Assembly: GCF_006715305.1 (NCBI RefSeq)
Contig: NZ_VFMY01000001.1
Span: forward strand, 2,666,001 to 2,730,000
Source: Arthrobacter sp. SLBN-100
GTDB lineage: Bacteria > Actinomycetota > Actinomycetes > Actinomycetales > Micrococcaceae
Length of the DNA: 64,000 nucleotides
Reading direction: 5' to 3'
How positions within the stretch are numbered: the stretch's first letter is position 1; each line of letters begins with the position of its first letter. Below are positions 10,543-24,569 of this stretch, piece after piece. A program made the translations under genes and the position numbers. The notes under the pieces were generated by a model, which worked only from the letters and a program-made list of their open reading frames with translations, had not been told where the DNA came from and searched no databases.

Positions 10543-11124
10543 GTGACTGCAGAACCTGACCTCAGGCCCCAGCCTTTAGACACTGCACGCCGGCCTCTGG
10601 ATACCGTGCGCCAACCGTTCGATCCGGCCGGCCTGACGGTCCTTAGCCTCCCCATGCACGATCCCCGGGTCCGGCCCCTGCTGGATGAACTCGCCGTCGA
10701 GTATGACACCCGCTATGGGGACCTGTTCGGCCGAAAGGCGGCGGCTGAGGAACTGAACCGCTACCCCGCTGATGAGTTCGAGGGACCCGGCGGGGCGCTG
10801 CTGGTAATCCAGGAAAACGGTGAATCCATCGCCGGCGGAGCCTTCCGGCGGTACGACGCGGCCACGGCTGAGCTGAAGCGGATCTGGACCCACTCGGCCC
10901 ACCGCCGCCGCGGCCTGGCCAGGCTGGTGCTGGCCGAGCTGGAAGCCTTGGCGGTTGACCGCGGCTACACCCGGCTCTACCTCACCACCGGCCCGCGCCA
11001 GCCCGAAGCGAAGCACCTGTATCTCACCACCGGCTACCAGCCGCAGTTCGACCTGGACGCCGACCCGGAGACGCTGAAGTTCCTCGCGTTCACCAAGGGA
11101 CTTACAGGACACCCACAGAACTGA
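10543..11124 (+). CDS. GNAT-family N-acetyltransferase
   Basis: A 193-residue protein with a GTG start 3 bases after the preceding stop, so it is in one operon with the FAD protein. The acetyl-CoA binding motif A is clear (RIWTHSAHRRRGLARLVLAE, the RRRGLA loop holding the pyrophosphate), followed by ALAVDRGYTRLYLTTG and the terminal HLYLTTGYQPQFD strand. The N-terminal 35 residues are variable. In the Bacillus cysteine-conjugate pathway an acetyltransferase of this type N-acetylates the substrate before a monooxygenase acts. The same division of labour is plausible here but is inference. Confidence 0.88.
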   Translation: MTAEPDLRPQPLDTARRPLDTVRQPFDPAGLTVLSLPMHDPRVRPLLDELAVEYDTRYGDLFGRKAAAEELNRYPADEFEGPGGALLVIQENGESIAGGAFRRYDAATAELKRIWTHSAHRRRGLARLVLAELEALAVDRGYTRLYLTTGPRQPEAKHLYLTTGYQPQFDLDADPETLKFLAFTKGLTGHPQN

Positions 11125-11307
11125 ATGTGGGCCCGGGCACGAGGGGAGAGCCGGGGCTGAGCTGGCCAGGTCCATCGGAACCAGCTGGGACGCGAGCTCC
11201 TGCGGGACGTTTTCGGCACGTCGTCCCGGCGCCGCCGCCGCTGGCAAGTACCGCATGCTGCTGGCTCAACTGCCGCCGTCGGGCGCCCTGCAGGTAACGT
11301 ATTGATA

Positions 11308-12306
11308 GTGCAGATGAGTCAAGCGTTGGTGAGGATAGCAGCCGGATGGCTGCTGGGCCTCATGCTTGCCGTGGCCGCTGCCGTCGTTGCCGTGAACTTG
11401 GTGAACCAAACTGTGGCCAGCCCGCAGCAGCCGGTGCGTGAGTATCTGGACGCCCTGCAAAGCGGTGACGGGGGCAAGGCGCTGGGGCTCCTGCGGGCCA
11501 CGGTGCCGCCCAGCAACGCCGCCATGCTGGACGGCACGGCGCTGCAGACCGCCGCTTCCCGCATTGCCAATGTGAACATCGGCGAGGCCGAGGAACGCCC
11601 GGGCGGCCAGGTGATGGTGCCCATGGAATACACCATCGACGGCAGCCGCCTCCGCACGGACTTCCAGCTGCAGAAAACGGGAACCGAGTGGATCTTCTTC
11701 AATACCTGGGCCTTTGTCCCGTCCCGGCTGCCTACTGTTGACGTCTCGGTGGTCAATTCCAGGGAGGCCACTGTCAACGGCGTGGACGTGAACATGCCCA
11801 ACGGCCGGAACTCGTTTGCGGTCTTCTATCCCGGCGAGTACGAGGCCACTGTGAATGGTGAGTACTTCTCTGCTCCCGCCACCCGCGCCACGGTTACTGC
11901 CCGCGACGCCCCGGTGGCCCCGCTCAACCTGCTGACCCAGGCCACCGACGACCTGAAGAAAGACGTCGCGGCGAAGGTCAAAGAATTCCTGGACGATTGC
12001 GCTGCCCAGGCGGTCAAGGAGCAGAAGCTCCAGCCGGACTGCCCCTTCTACTACGCCAGCAACAACCGGGTCCAGGACGGCAGCATCAAGTGGTCCGTCG
12101 CGGAATACCCCAACGTCTCCATCGAACCGTTCGACGGGCGCTGGGTGGTGGCACCGCTGGACGGCAAGGCCAAGGTGGAGGCCCTTCAGCAGAACCTGTT
12201 CACAGGAGCCTGGTATCCGCTGGACGAAGAGGTGGACTTCAGCTTCACCACCCGGCTGGATGTCTCCGGGGACGCCATCAAGGTCACGCCGCTCCTGAGC
12301 TTCTAG
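11308..12306 (+). CDS. Membrane-anchored extracellular protein of unknown function
   Basis: The product is about 332 residues. Three closely spaced in-frame starts exist (TTG 11302, GTG 11308, ATG 11314); AGGTAA at about 11291-11296 slightly favours the GTG. One N-terminal membrane segment (AAGWLLGLMLAVAAAVVAV) is followed by an extracellular part. That part begins with an NTF2-like stretch (REYLDALQSGDGGKALGLL) and continues with repeated beta-rich segments, including FYPGEYEATVNGEYF. A Cys pair near residues 230-245 (DDCAAQ and PDCPFYY) may form a disulfide. The pattern resembles DUF4878-type or zinc-ribbon-associated surface proteins, but I do not recognise a family. It appears to be a single-gene unit. 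Confidence 0.75.
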   Translation: MQMSQALVRIAAGWLLGLMLAVAAAVVAVNLVNQTVASPQQPVREYLDALQSGDGGKALGLLRATVPPSNAAMLDGTALQTAASRIANVNIGEAEERPGGQVMVPMEYTIDGSRLRTDFQLQKTGTEWIFFNTWAFVPSRLPTVDVSVVNSREATVNGVDVNMPNGRNSFAVFYPGEYEATVNGEYFSAPATRATVTARDAPVAPLNLLTQATDDLKKDVAAKVKEFLDDCAAQAVKEQKLQPDCPFYYASNNRVQDGSIKWSVAEYPNVSIEPFDGRWVVAPLDGKAKVEALQQNLFTGAWYPLDEEVDFSFTTRLDVSGDAIKVTPLLSF

Positions 12307-12356
12307 GTAGCCGCGTCACGCCACACCGGCCCAGTTTTGGTTGCCCGCCTGCAGGT

Positions 12357-13238
12357 TTACCAGCCCTCGTGGGCCCAGTTGCGTCGAAAACCGGGCTGGT
12401 GTGGTTGCGGCCACCGCAAAGAACCCCGGGCAAGAACTTCCCGGACCTGCGCCAGGACGGATTCGGGCGCATGGACCACGTCGTCGTAGAAGAACCTGAG
12501 CACGGGCAGCCCCTGCAGAATTGCCGAGTTGTCCCTGCGCCGGTCCTTCTTGAACTGCCGTGCCTCGAGGTGGAAGGCGAGCCCGTCGATCTCCACAATG
12601 AGGAATCCCTCCAAGAGGAAGTCCACACGCCCAATACCGTCGATCCAGACTTGGGTCTCTGTATGAATGCCGGCGTCCCTAAAAAGTACTCGCGCCAGGC
12701 TCTCAAGGAGGGAGTCTGCGCCGTGTTCAATCTTGGACACCACCTTTCGCGCCTTGCCGCATCGGCTTCCGTCAAGGTGGCGCAGTAGATACGGCAGATC
12801 GACGTCTCCGCGGTTGTAGGCGCACTCCACCATCACCAGTGACTCGAGTTCCGGCAGGCAGAGAAGGGCATGAAGCAGCACATCGGGAAGGGCTGCCAGC
12901 GTCCGATGCCGGGGCGGCTGGGTCAGGTCAGTACGGTGGCTGACACACCGGACGGTACTCCGGCCGTTGTTTTGCCAGTAGTGGGGCCTGGCAGGGGGTC
13001 GGAGCTGCCATAGGCCGTATGCAGGAGCGGCGGACACGCACGTGAGGAGACCGCGGGCGCGTCCTGCTGCCACCTGTTCAGCATTTGCGTCCGCCACGGC
13101 CAAAAGTCCTCGCTCCAGTCGCAGCACCTGGCCGCTGCGGACCGCCCGGCGAAGGCCCGTATCCGTAACACCTGCCGCCAGCAGGTCCCGCCGAAGCAAT
13201 ACTCCCCCGGCTGATTGAAGGATTTCCATTGGGTCCAT
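12357..13238 (-). CDS. DUF559-like nuclease-fold protein with AbiEi-like N-terminus
   Basis: A 293-residue protein. The N-terminal 70 residues look like the winged-helix start of AbiEi/type IV antitoxin-like proteins (ILQSAGGVLLRRDLLAAGVT). The C-terminal third is a Vsr/DUF559 PD-(D/E)XK-like domain: ADSLLESLARVLFRDAG, then the VDFLLEGFLIVEIDG core and FKKDRRRDNSAILQGLPVLR. The conserved acidic residues of the core (E..., D-F-L, E-I-D) are present, so activity is possible. Such proteins are very common and variable in Micrococcaceae genomes. Their role in DNA repair, defence or toxin control is unproven. It stands alone, with no toxin partner beside it. Confidence 0.8.
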   Translation of the reverse strand: MDPMEILQSAGGVLLRRDLLAAGVTDTGLRRAVRSGQVLRLERGLLAVADANAEQVAAGRARGLLTCVSAAPAYGLWQLRPPARPHYWQNNGRSTVRCVSHRTDLTQPPRHRTLAALPDVLLHALLCLPELESLVMVECAYNRGDVDLPYLLRHLDGSRCGKARKVVSKIEHGADSLLESLARVLFRDAGIHTETQVWIDGIGRVDFLLEGFLIVEIDGLAFHLEARQFKKDRRRDNSAILQGLPVLRFFYDDVVHAPESVLAQVREVLARGSLRWPQPHQPGFRRNWAHEGW

Positions 13239-13344
13239 CAGGCCACAATGTCTGCCCTCCAGGCCTGGCGGCAGCCTTGAGCGGCGCTATGTGGACAAGG
13301 TGGAGCCCACTCTGGCCCGCTTTTGGGGAGGAACACCAAATAAA

Positions 13345-13386
13345 AGTGGCCCGGTTTCCGCCCTGGGGCTGGAAAGCCGGGCCACT
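13345..13386 (-). terminator. Rho-independent terminator after the thioredoxin-NHL gene
   Basis: Arms 13345-13354 and 13377-13386 (AGTGGCCCGG/CCGGGCCACT) form a perfect 10-bp stem that extends inward with further pairs. On the minus strand it is followed by TTTTATTT. It lies 20 bases after the stop of the gene ending at 13407. Confidence 0.85.
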
Positions 13387-13406
13387 TCAGCACCGGGACC
13401 GGCAGG

Positions 13407-15428
13407 TCAGTCCATGCCGCGCAGGTCCAGCACCAGCTCGGTATCGCCGTCGGCCTGCAGCAGCACCGGGATACCCCAGTCCTGCTGGTACAGGTGGCAG
13501 GCGGCGTGGTCCGGAATCTCGCCGTCCTCGGTTTCCGGGCCGTCGCATGCTGCGGCGCGGGCGGTGATGTGCAGGACGCCTTCGGGCACGTCGGAGGACA
13601 GCTCAAGGGTGCGCAGGAGGCCCACCGAGGTTCCGCCGCCGGACACCAGCAGCTCGGGCGGCGTGGAGGAGATCTTCAGCTGGGTGGGATCACCCCAGCG
13701 GTCATCCAGTTTCTGCCCGGTGGGGGCTGTGAAACGAACGGTCAGCTCCAGGGGGCCGGGCGCAACCGGGCTCTTGGGCCGGTGGGTCTGGGACGCGCCC
13801 TCGTCCACCTGCTGGGCTTCCTTGGGGATGGGCACGTACACGAGCTGGTGCTGGTTGGCTTCCACCACCACCAGCAGCGGCTCGGAACCCGCCGACTGGG
13901 TGTGGTCCACGATCACGTCCGAGGGCTCGAGCAGCCCGCGCGCCAAGGTAGAGACAGTGCCGCTGGAGGGGTCGTAGCGGCGGACGGCACCGTTGTAGGT
14001 GTCGGCGATTGCCACGGAACCATCGGGCAAAACGGTCACGCCCAGGGGGTGCTGGAGCCGCGCTTCGGCCGCGGGGCCGTCCCGGAAGCCGAAGTCGAAC
14101 AGGCCCTTGCCCACGGCGGTTTCCACGGTGACCGTGCCGTCGTCGTCAAGGACCAGCTTGCGCAGGGCAGACGTTTCGGAGTCCGCGACCCAGATGTTGC
14201 CGTCGGCATCTTCAGCCAGGCCGGAGGACTGGGCGAACCATGCCTCATGCGCGGGCCCGTCCAGCAGGCCCTCCAGTCCGTTGCCGGCAACAATGGCTAC
14301 GGCACCGGTCAGCGGGTCAAAGCTGAAGATCTGGTGCGTGCCGGCCATGGCCACCACCACGGCGTTGAGCTTCCTGGACCATACGAGGTCCCACGGAGAG
14401 CTCAGGGAGACCTCCAGCGGGTGTTCGCTCAAGCGGCCGGTGAATCCGGCAGCGTCCTCATCAACCCGCGCCGGTCCGGTTTCCAGCAGGCGCTGCACGC
14501 CGTTGCCGGCCACGGTGGAGGCCTTGCCGTCCGTGAGCGAAAGACCGCGGAGCCGGTGGTTGACCGAGTCGGCAATCACGACGTCGTAGCCCGCCTTGGC
14601 GGCCACGTCTTCCGGCAGCAGGACCAGGCCCTGGGGCTCGTTGAACCGGGCGTCGGCGTCGTCACCGGCCGCGGGGCCGTCAACGTACCCCTTGGTGCCG
14701 GAGCCGTAGGTTGCCAGGACAGTCTGGAAGTCCGTGCCCAGTTCCACCAGGCGGTGGTGGCCGGTATCGGTGACCAGCCAGGAACCAGGTGTCGCTGAAC
14801 CCGACGCTGCGGCACCTGCCGCACTGCCGCCGTCGCTTTCTCCCTGTGATGCTGAACCGCGCCCGGCGGGGAGGAAGAGCGCCTTGCCGGGGAAGCGCAG
14901 CGTGCCGGAGGTGGGCTCGGGCGCCACGTAGGGGCCGGAGCCGCGGTGCAGCGTGCCCTTGGCTTCGTGTTCCGCAATGAGCTCGGGGATCAGTACCGCG
15001 AGCCCGTCCGCGTGGCCTTCGCCGGAGAGGTGCGCCACGATGTAGCCCTCGGGGTCAATGACCACCAGGGTGGGCCAGGCGCGGGCCGTATAGGCCTTCC
15101 ACGTGTCCAATTCCGGATCGTCCAGGACCGGGTGGTGGATCTCGTAGCGCTCCACGGCGGCGGCCAGCGCCAGCGGATCCGCCTCGTGCTCGAACTTGGG
15201 CGAGTGGACGCCCACGGTGACCAGGACGTCGGAGTACTGTTCCTCCAGCGGCCGCAGTTCGTCCAGGACGTGCAGGCAGTTGATGCAGCAGAAGGTCCAG
15301 AAGTCCAGGAGGACAATCTTGCCGCGGAGGGCTTCGAGGTCCAGCGATTTGCCGCCGGTGTTCAACCAGTTACGGCCCACCAGTTCGGAGGCTCGGACCC
15401 GGAGGTGGGTGCGTACTGTTTCGCTCAT
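13407..15428 (-). CDS. Thioredoxin-NHL repeat protein
   Basis: A 673-residue protein. Residues 15-160 form an AhpC/TSA-thioredoxin-like domain with active site WTFCCINC (Cys48 and Cys51 as the CXXC pair) and a cis-Pro region in ARAWPTLVVIDPEG. Residues 180-520 hold several NHL beta-propeller repeats, for example FNEPQGLVLLP, ADSVNHRLRGLSL, LQHPLGVTVLPDGSVAIADT and NGAVRRYDP. A C-terminal immunoglobulin-like part follows. No signal peptide is seen, so it is probably cytoplasmic. Homologues are NHLRC2-like thiol-redox scaffold proteins of unknown substrate. The start codon overlaps the stop of the upstream CopD-CtaG gene by one base (TGATG), so the two are coupled. Confidence 0.9.
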   Translation of the reverse strand: MSETVRTHLRVRASELVGRNWLNTGGKSLDLEALRGKIVLLDFWTFCCINCLHVLDELRPLEEQYSDVLVTVGVHSPKFEHEADPLALAAAVERYEIHHPVLDDPELDTWKAYTARAWPTLVVIDPEGYIVAHLSGEGHADGLAVLIPELIAEHEAKGTLHRGSGPYVAPEPTSGTLRFPGKALFLPAGRGSASQGESDGGSAAGAAASGSATPGSWLVTDTGHHRLVELGTDFQTVLATYGSGTKGYVDGPAAGDDADARFNEPQGLVLLPEDVAAKAGYDVVIADSVNHRLRGLSLTDGKASTVAGNGVQRLLETGPARVDEDAAGFTGRLSEHPLEVSLSSPWDLVWSRKLNAVVVAMAGTHQIFSFDPLTGAVAIVAGNGLEGLLDGPAHEAWFAQSSGLAEDADGNIWVADSETSALRKLVLDDDGTVTVETAVGKGLFDFGFRDGPAAEARLQHPLGVTVLPDGSVAIADTYNGAVRRYDPSSGTVSTLARGLLEPSDVIVDHTQSAGSEPLLVVVEANQHQLVYVPIPKEAQQVDEGASQTHRPKSPVAPGPLELTVRFTAPTGQKLDDRWGDPTQLKISSTPPELLVSGGGTSVGLLRTLELSSDVPEGVLHITARAAACDGPETEDGEIPDHAACHLYQQDWGIPVLLQADGDTELVLDLRGMD

Positions 15429-17584
15429 CAGCGTCCTTCCAGCTTGTTTCGTTCGGCCAGCCTGGCGTCGCGTTCAGCCAATTTGGCAAACATATCGTTG
15501 TAAGCGGTGAGATCGGCGTCGTTATTCCTGTCCGCCGCCCGGTCAACCCGTTTGGTCTCTCGTTGGTCCGACCGGGACCACATGATGGCCACGCCGATGG
15601 CCACCAGGAGCGTAGGCACCTCGCCGATGCCCCAGGCAACAGCACCGCCGGTCTGCTGGTCCAGCAGCGCGGACTGGCCCCAGGCACGGCCCAGGTTGCC
15701 GAAGTAGTCGGCGGCCAGGAGGTTGGTGCCGCCCATGATGGCCACCCCGAAGAAGGCGTGGAAGCCCATGGTGGCCAGGAGCAGCAGCAGCCGCATGGGG
15801 TACGGCGCACGGCGCGGCAGCGGGTCGGTGCCGATCATGCTCAGGATGAAGATGTATCCCGTGAGCATGAAGTGCAGGATCATCAGTTCGTGCCCCACGT
15901 GCTCCCGCATGGCGAACCCGAACAGGTCCGAGTAGTAGAACAGCACGATCGAGCCGGCAAAGTTGGCTGCGGCGAAGATCGGATGGGTAACGACCTGGGA
16001 GAACTTTGAGTGTACAAATACCAGCAGCCACTCGCGCGGGCCGCGCGAACCGTCTCCCCGCGGAGGCAATGCACGCAGGGCAAGCGTCACCGGCGCCCCG
16101 AGGACCAGGAAGATAGGCGCCACCATGGTCAGCGCCATGTGGTCCACCATGTGCGCGGAGAACAGTACGCGGCCATAGACCGACGGCGGCCCGGACGTGA
16201 TGTAGGTGAGCACCAGCAGGCCGATCACCCAGTTCACGGACCGGAACCACTGCCATTTGTCTCCGCGGCGGTAGATCCGCGCGACACCGAGGAAGTAGGA
16301 CACCAGCCCGAACAGCGCCACGGCGATCCACAGCCAGTCCAGACGCCACTCTGTGAGCCAGCGCGCGGGGGTCAGCTCCGGCGGGAGTTCATAGCCGCTG
16401 AGGATGAAGGCGGGCGAAGCGTCCGGGGCAAACGTGGTGGGTTGGGGCGGTGCCGACCTGCCCAGGGCTACGGCCACCCCTGACGTGGCTCCCATCACCA
16501 GGAATTCAGCCAGGACCAGCTGCCACAGGACCCGCCGCGAGGACATGGTGGAACCCTGGGCGCCCAGCTGAGGGATGACCCACTGCCGGTGCATCAAGCC
16601 GATCCCGCCCAGCACCAGGGTGGCGGCGGACTTGGCCAGGATCAGCTGGCCGTAAGGGGAACCAACAAGGTCGCCCCAGTTGGTGATCCGGATGCTCGCG
16701 TTGATGATGCCTGAGGCGAAGACCAGCACGAAGGCGAAGCCCGCCAGTGCCGAGAACCTGCGGAGCGTGGCTTCCGTGATGTCTGTTGAAGCGCCGGCTC
16801 TGGGCCCGGTGAGGATCCCGGACAGGAGCGCCAGAATGATGATGCCGCCCACCCAGGTGCTGACGCCTACCAGGTGCAGGCCAAGGGAGTTGATGGCTCC
16901 CTCGTGGTCGGAGGAGCTTGATGAGTGTCCGATCAGGGCCGTCGGCACCAGGCCGATGAGGGCCAGGACCAGGGTCAGGGCCAGCCCGCCCAGGGACCTG
17001 ACGCCGAACAGGGCTGTGGTTACCACGGCGGCAATGATGGTGACGGCGAGCCAGGCACGGCCCGTCTCGATGTCCGTCATGAAGTAGACCAGGGCCTGCG
17101 TGAACTGGGCGTCGCCGGAGATCGACTGTCCCGCGACATCAGAATAGGTCAGCACCAGGACGGCGATGGCGGACAGGGTCCATGCGGCACCCGCCGCCGC
17201 TGCGACGGACAGTGCGCGGGTGAAGGCCGGATGCTCTGGCTCCTCTGCGCCGTCCCCCTCCTGGCGCCTGTTGTGGCGGGCGAGGCGCTTCGGGAGGATG
17301 CCTACCGCGAAGATGAGGCCGCCGATGACCGTGGCCACAGAGATGTTGTGGATGGCCTTGGTGACGGGCAGGCCCCAGCGGACCAGGGCGCCGGGGTCCG
17401 AGACCTCACGGGCGGCGGCTGCACCGGAGAAAAGGAGCGCTGCCGCAAGGGCCAGGAAGAGTGCGCCCAGGCCTGCCAGCTGCCATGCGCTTGAGACGCC
17501 CACGGCACCGCTGCCCTGCCCCTGCACTCCCTTGCCGGAAGTTGGCGGGGTTGTTGTGGATTGGGGGTTTGCGGCGGAAGGCAC
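15428..17584 (-). CDS. CopD-CtaG fusion membrane protein
   Basis: A 718-residue integral membrane protein starting at GTG. The N-terminal half has a CopD-like copper-resistance domain with several helices (VTKAIHNISVATVIGGLIFAV; the LHLVGVSTWVGG helix bears the conserved His). The C-terminal half is a caa3-type oxidase assembly factor CtaG domain, with VLFSAHMVDHMALTM containing the HMVDH motif, HEVGHELMI-like sequence (REHVGHELMILHFMLTGY) and MGFHAFFGVAIMGG. Such fusions are common in actinobacteria and are thought to move copper across the membrane towards cytochrome oxidase. The thioredoxin-NHL gene is coupled downstream. The ribosome binding site is weak. Confidence 0.9.
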   Translation of the reverse strand: MPSAANPQSTTTPPTSGKGVQGQGSGAVGVSSAWQLAGLGALFLALAAALLFSGAAAAREVSDPGALVRWGLPVTKAIHNISVATVIGGLIFAVGILPKRLARHNRRQEGDGAEEPEHPAFTRALSVAAAAGAAWTLSAIAVLVLTYSDVAGQSISGDAQFTQALVYFMTDIETGRAWLAVTIIAAVVTTALFGVRSLGGLALTLVLALIGLVPTALIGHSSSSSDHEGAINSLGLHLVGVSTWVGGIIILALLSGILTGPRAGASTDITEATLRRFSALAGFAFVLVFASGIINASIRITNWGDLVGSPYGQLILAKSAATLVLGGIGLMHRQWVIPQLGAQGSTMSSRRVLWQLVLAEFLVMGATSGVAVALGRSAPPQPTTFAPDASPAFILSGYELPPELTPARWLTEWRLDWLWIAVALFGLVSYFLGVARIYRRGDKWQWFRSVNWVIGLLVLTYITSGPPSVYGRVLFSAHMVDHMALTMVAPIFLVLGAPVTLALRALPPRGDGSRGPREWLLVFVHSKFSQVVTHPIFAAANFAGSIVLFYYSDLFGFAMREHVGHELMILHFMLTGYIFILSMIGTDPLPRRAPYPMRLLLLLATMGFHAFFGVAIMGGTNLLAADYFGNLGRAWGQSALLDQQTGGAVAWGIGEVPTLLVAIGVAIMWSRSDQRETKRVDRAADRNNDADLTAYNDMFAKLAERDARLAERNKLEGR

Positions 17585-17635
17585 CTATCCATTGTCCGTC
17601 ACCAGTGCCCGGGCCGCGAATCGGCTTAAAAGCCA

Positions 17636-17667
17636 AAGGGGCGGCAACCACATGGTTGCCGCCCCTT
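17636..17667 (-). terminator. Terminator downstream of the HU gene
   Basis: A perfect 14-bp stem (17636-17649 with 17654-17667, AAGGGGCGGCAACC) with a 4-base loop lies between the HU stop at 17703 and the next gene. On the minus strand it follows HU directly. Confidence 0.85.
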
Positions 17668-17702
17668 GTCCATGCCGGTTCTGATACCCGGATGAAGAAG
17701 CT

Positions 17703-17990
17703 TTACTTCTTGTTGGAGACAGCGGCCTTCAGCTTGGAGCCGGCGGTCAGCTTGACGCTGTGGCCCGCGGCGATCTGGATGGTCTCACCCGTCTGCGGGT
17801 TGCGGCCGGTGCGTGCTGCACGGTCGGTGCGCTCGACGGCGAGCCAGCCGGGGATGGTGATCTTCTCGCCCGCGGCGACAGAAGTCTCGAAAACCTCGAA
17901 CAGTGCGTCGAGGACGGAGTTGACGGCTGCCTGGCTGGTGCCGGCCTTGCCCGCTACCTCTGCAACAAGTTCACTACGGTTCTTAGCCAT
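17703..17990 (-). CDS. hup: HU-family nucleoid DNA-binding protein
   Basis: A 95-residue protein with the full HU fold: the helical start MAKNRSELVAEVAGKAG, the GEKITIPGWLAVERTDRAAR strands and the signature GRNPQTGE at the tip of the DNA-binding arm. There is no C-terminal Lys/Ala-rich extension of the kind found in mycobacterial HupB. It binds and bends DNA non-specifically in the nucleoid. An AGGAGG ribosome binding site lies a few bases before the ATG. It is monocistronic, with a terminator close downstream. Confidence 0.95.
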   Translation of the reverse strand: MAKNRSELVAEVAGKAGTSQAAVNSVLDALFEVFETSVAAGEKITIPGWLAVERTDRAARTGRNPQTGETIQIAAGHSVKLTAGSKLKAAVSNKK

Positions 17991-18191
17991 TTATGTCCTC
18001 CTGGACGGTCATGATTCTGGAGCCTGCACGCGGCATGCGTACAAGCCACTGTTCGAAAACTTACCAGCTTGGGCCCTTCAGGTCCGCAAATTCCGCGTGT
18101 TTCCGCGACTTTTTGAGGTTAATCACCAGATTATTAGGGATTTCCAGCCCGCCCCGGCGGCAAAGGCGTGCCTTTGCCGCACTTCCGGGGG

Positions 18192-18287
18192 CCCCTTCCC
18201 GGCGACACCTCATCACGTCCTGCCGCCCCTCCGGCGACGCTCCATCACATCCTGCGGCTTTTCTTCCAACGCCCGATCAGGTCCTGC
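18192..18287 (-). repeat. Array of three 32-bp repeats (locus 1)
   Basis: Reading the minus strand, three head-to-tail units occupy 18256-18287, 18224-18255 and 18192-18223. Each starts with GCAGGA and carries a core close to GCAGGACGTGATGGAGCGT; the last 12 bases vary. The spacing is exactly 32 bases. A related four-unit array lies at 50788-50915. The array sits between HU and the 3' end of rRNA operon 1 in otherwise gene-free DNA (18000-18390). Confidence 0.8.
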
Positions 18288-18392
18288 GGCTTATCGCGGG
18301 TCGCTCTGGCAGTAAGGCAGAACGACGGCGGTGCTGCCGTGGGAGGGCGCGTTTTGGGTTCACCCGGGTTGGCCTTGGTTGTTTAAATGCGG

Positions 18393-18423
18393 GAGGCCCC
18401 AACCAGGTGCTGGTTGGGGCCTC
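18393..18423 (-). terminator. Terminator of rRNA operon 1
   Basis: A perfect 14-bp stem (GAGGCCCCAACCAG, 18393-18406, with 18410-18423) lies 16 bases after the 5S 3' end on the minus strand. The same hairpin is present after operon 2. There is no long T-run. Confidence 0.85.
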
Positions 18424-18438
18424 GACCGTTTAATGGTT

Positions 18439-18557
18439 GTCCGGCGGTGACCTACTCTCCCACACCCTCCCGGGTGCAGTACCATCGGCGCTGTGGGTCT
18501 TAGCTTCCGGGTTCGGAATGGGACCGGGCGTTTCCCCCACGCTATGACCGCCGTAAC
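18439..18557 (-). rRNA. rrf: 5S ribosomal RNA, operon 1
   Basis: The minus strand reads from GTTACGGCGGTCATAGCGTG to GGTCACCGCCGGAC, the closing helix of actinobacterial 5S rRNA, about 119 bases. It is identical in the other two operons as far as I can compare. Confidence 0.95.
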
Positions 18558-18682
18558 CCTTGTACCCGCCACACACCCCGTGCGGGGTGGTGTGGGAAAA
18601 CTGTGGTTACAACATGTTCTGCAATGAATGCAGTGGTGGTGTTGTTATTCAATTATGTTCCCTGAACAACATTTGGTTTGTT

Positions 18683-18711
18683 GTTTGGGAACCACATAGT
18701 GGACGCAAGCA
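18683..18711 (-). other. 3' arm of the 23S processing stem, operon 1
   Basis: These 29 bases of the 23S-5S spacer are complementary to 22030-22058 in the 16S-23S spacer, with only wobble changes and one mismatch. The pair should form the long stem cut by RNase III around pre-23S rRNA. The same pair exists in operon 2 (26793-26821 with 30140-30168) and operon 3 (37126-37154 with 40472-40500). Confidence 0.8.
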
Positions 18712-18774
18712 GTCTTGTTTCTTTTTACCATCAGCTGGTGTGAACGTCTTTTGAATCCGTTCACGCCAATGGTG

Positions 18775-23936
<5,162 letters not shown>

Positions 23937-24171
23937 AAGTAAAACAGACACAACCCCCAGCCCCGGGAAAACGGGACCAAAAAGCTGCACAAAATTTGAA
24001 ACCAGCTGTAAAAACCAGACCCCACCACAGGGGCGGAAGGATCCAGCCAAAACAACCAATCAATAAAACAATTGGTATCAACAAACTTGGCACACTATTG
24101 AGTTCTCAAACAACAGACACACCCGGCACCACCCAAACCAACGTTCAGGATCGCTCCGGAGCAACTTTTCA

Positions 24172-24200
24172 AACTTACCCGACCACCGGAAGCTTTGCAA
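24172..24200 (-). promoter_or_regulatory. rRNA promoter, operon 1
   Basis: On the minus strand TTGCAA (24195-24200), a 17-base spacer and TAAGTT (24172-24177) lie about 240 bases before 16S. This matches actinobacterial rRNA promoters. The leader that follows carries TGTTTGAGAACTCAATAG. An identical promoter serves operon 2. Confidence 0.75.
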
Positions 24201-24406
24201 ATCAGCGTTTCCGCAATTACCAGCTTCCAACAATCAGCCCCCACCCGAACCGGCACGCCCAAAAGCGAACCATTTCCAGGCCATTTGAAGAAGGGGGGTT
24301 GGCCGCAAACTTTCCGCATCAGCGGCGGCGACTCAGAAAACAATACACCCCCACAGCCCACCCCGCAAATCAACCCCAACCCCACCCCCACACCCCCAAA
24401 AAGCCC

Positions 24407-24569
24407 TCCAACCCGGGGAACTTTCAGGCAAACGGCCCTACTTTTCCACCGATAACCCAAAGCCGGCGACTATGGACCCGGTCACATCTACCAGCACTCA
24501 CAACTCCCGCGCCACAGCGCCTGCCCCCGGGTCTGCCAATTGTTCGGTCAAGCGGGTTGTTTCTTGTTC
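24407..24569. other. Short non-coding stretch between rRNA promoter 1 and IS remnant
   Basis: The 6.0-kb duplicated segment ends at 24406; from here the sequence no longer matches operon 2. I see no gene or strong signal. Confidence 0.5.
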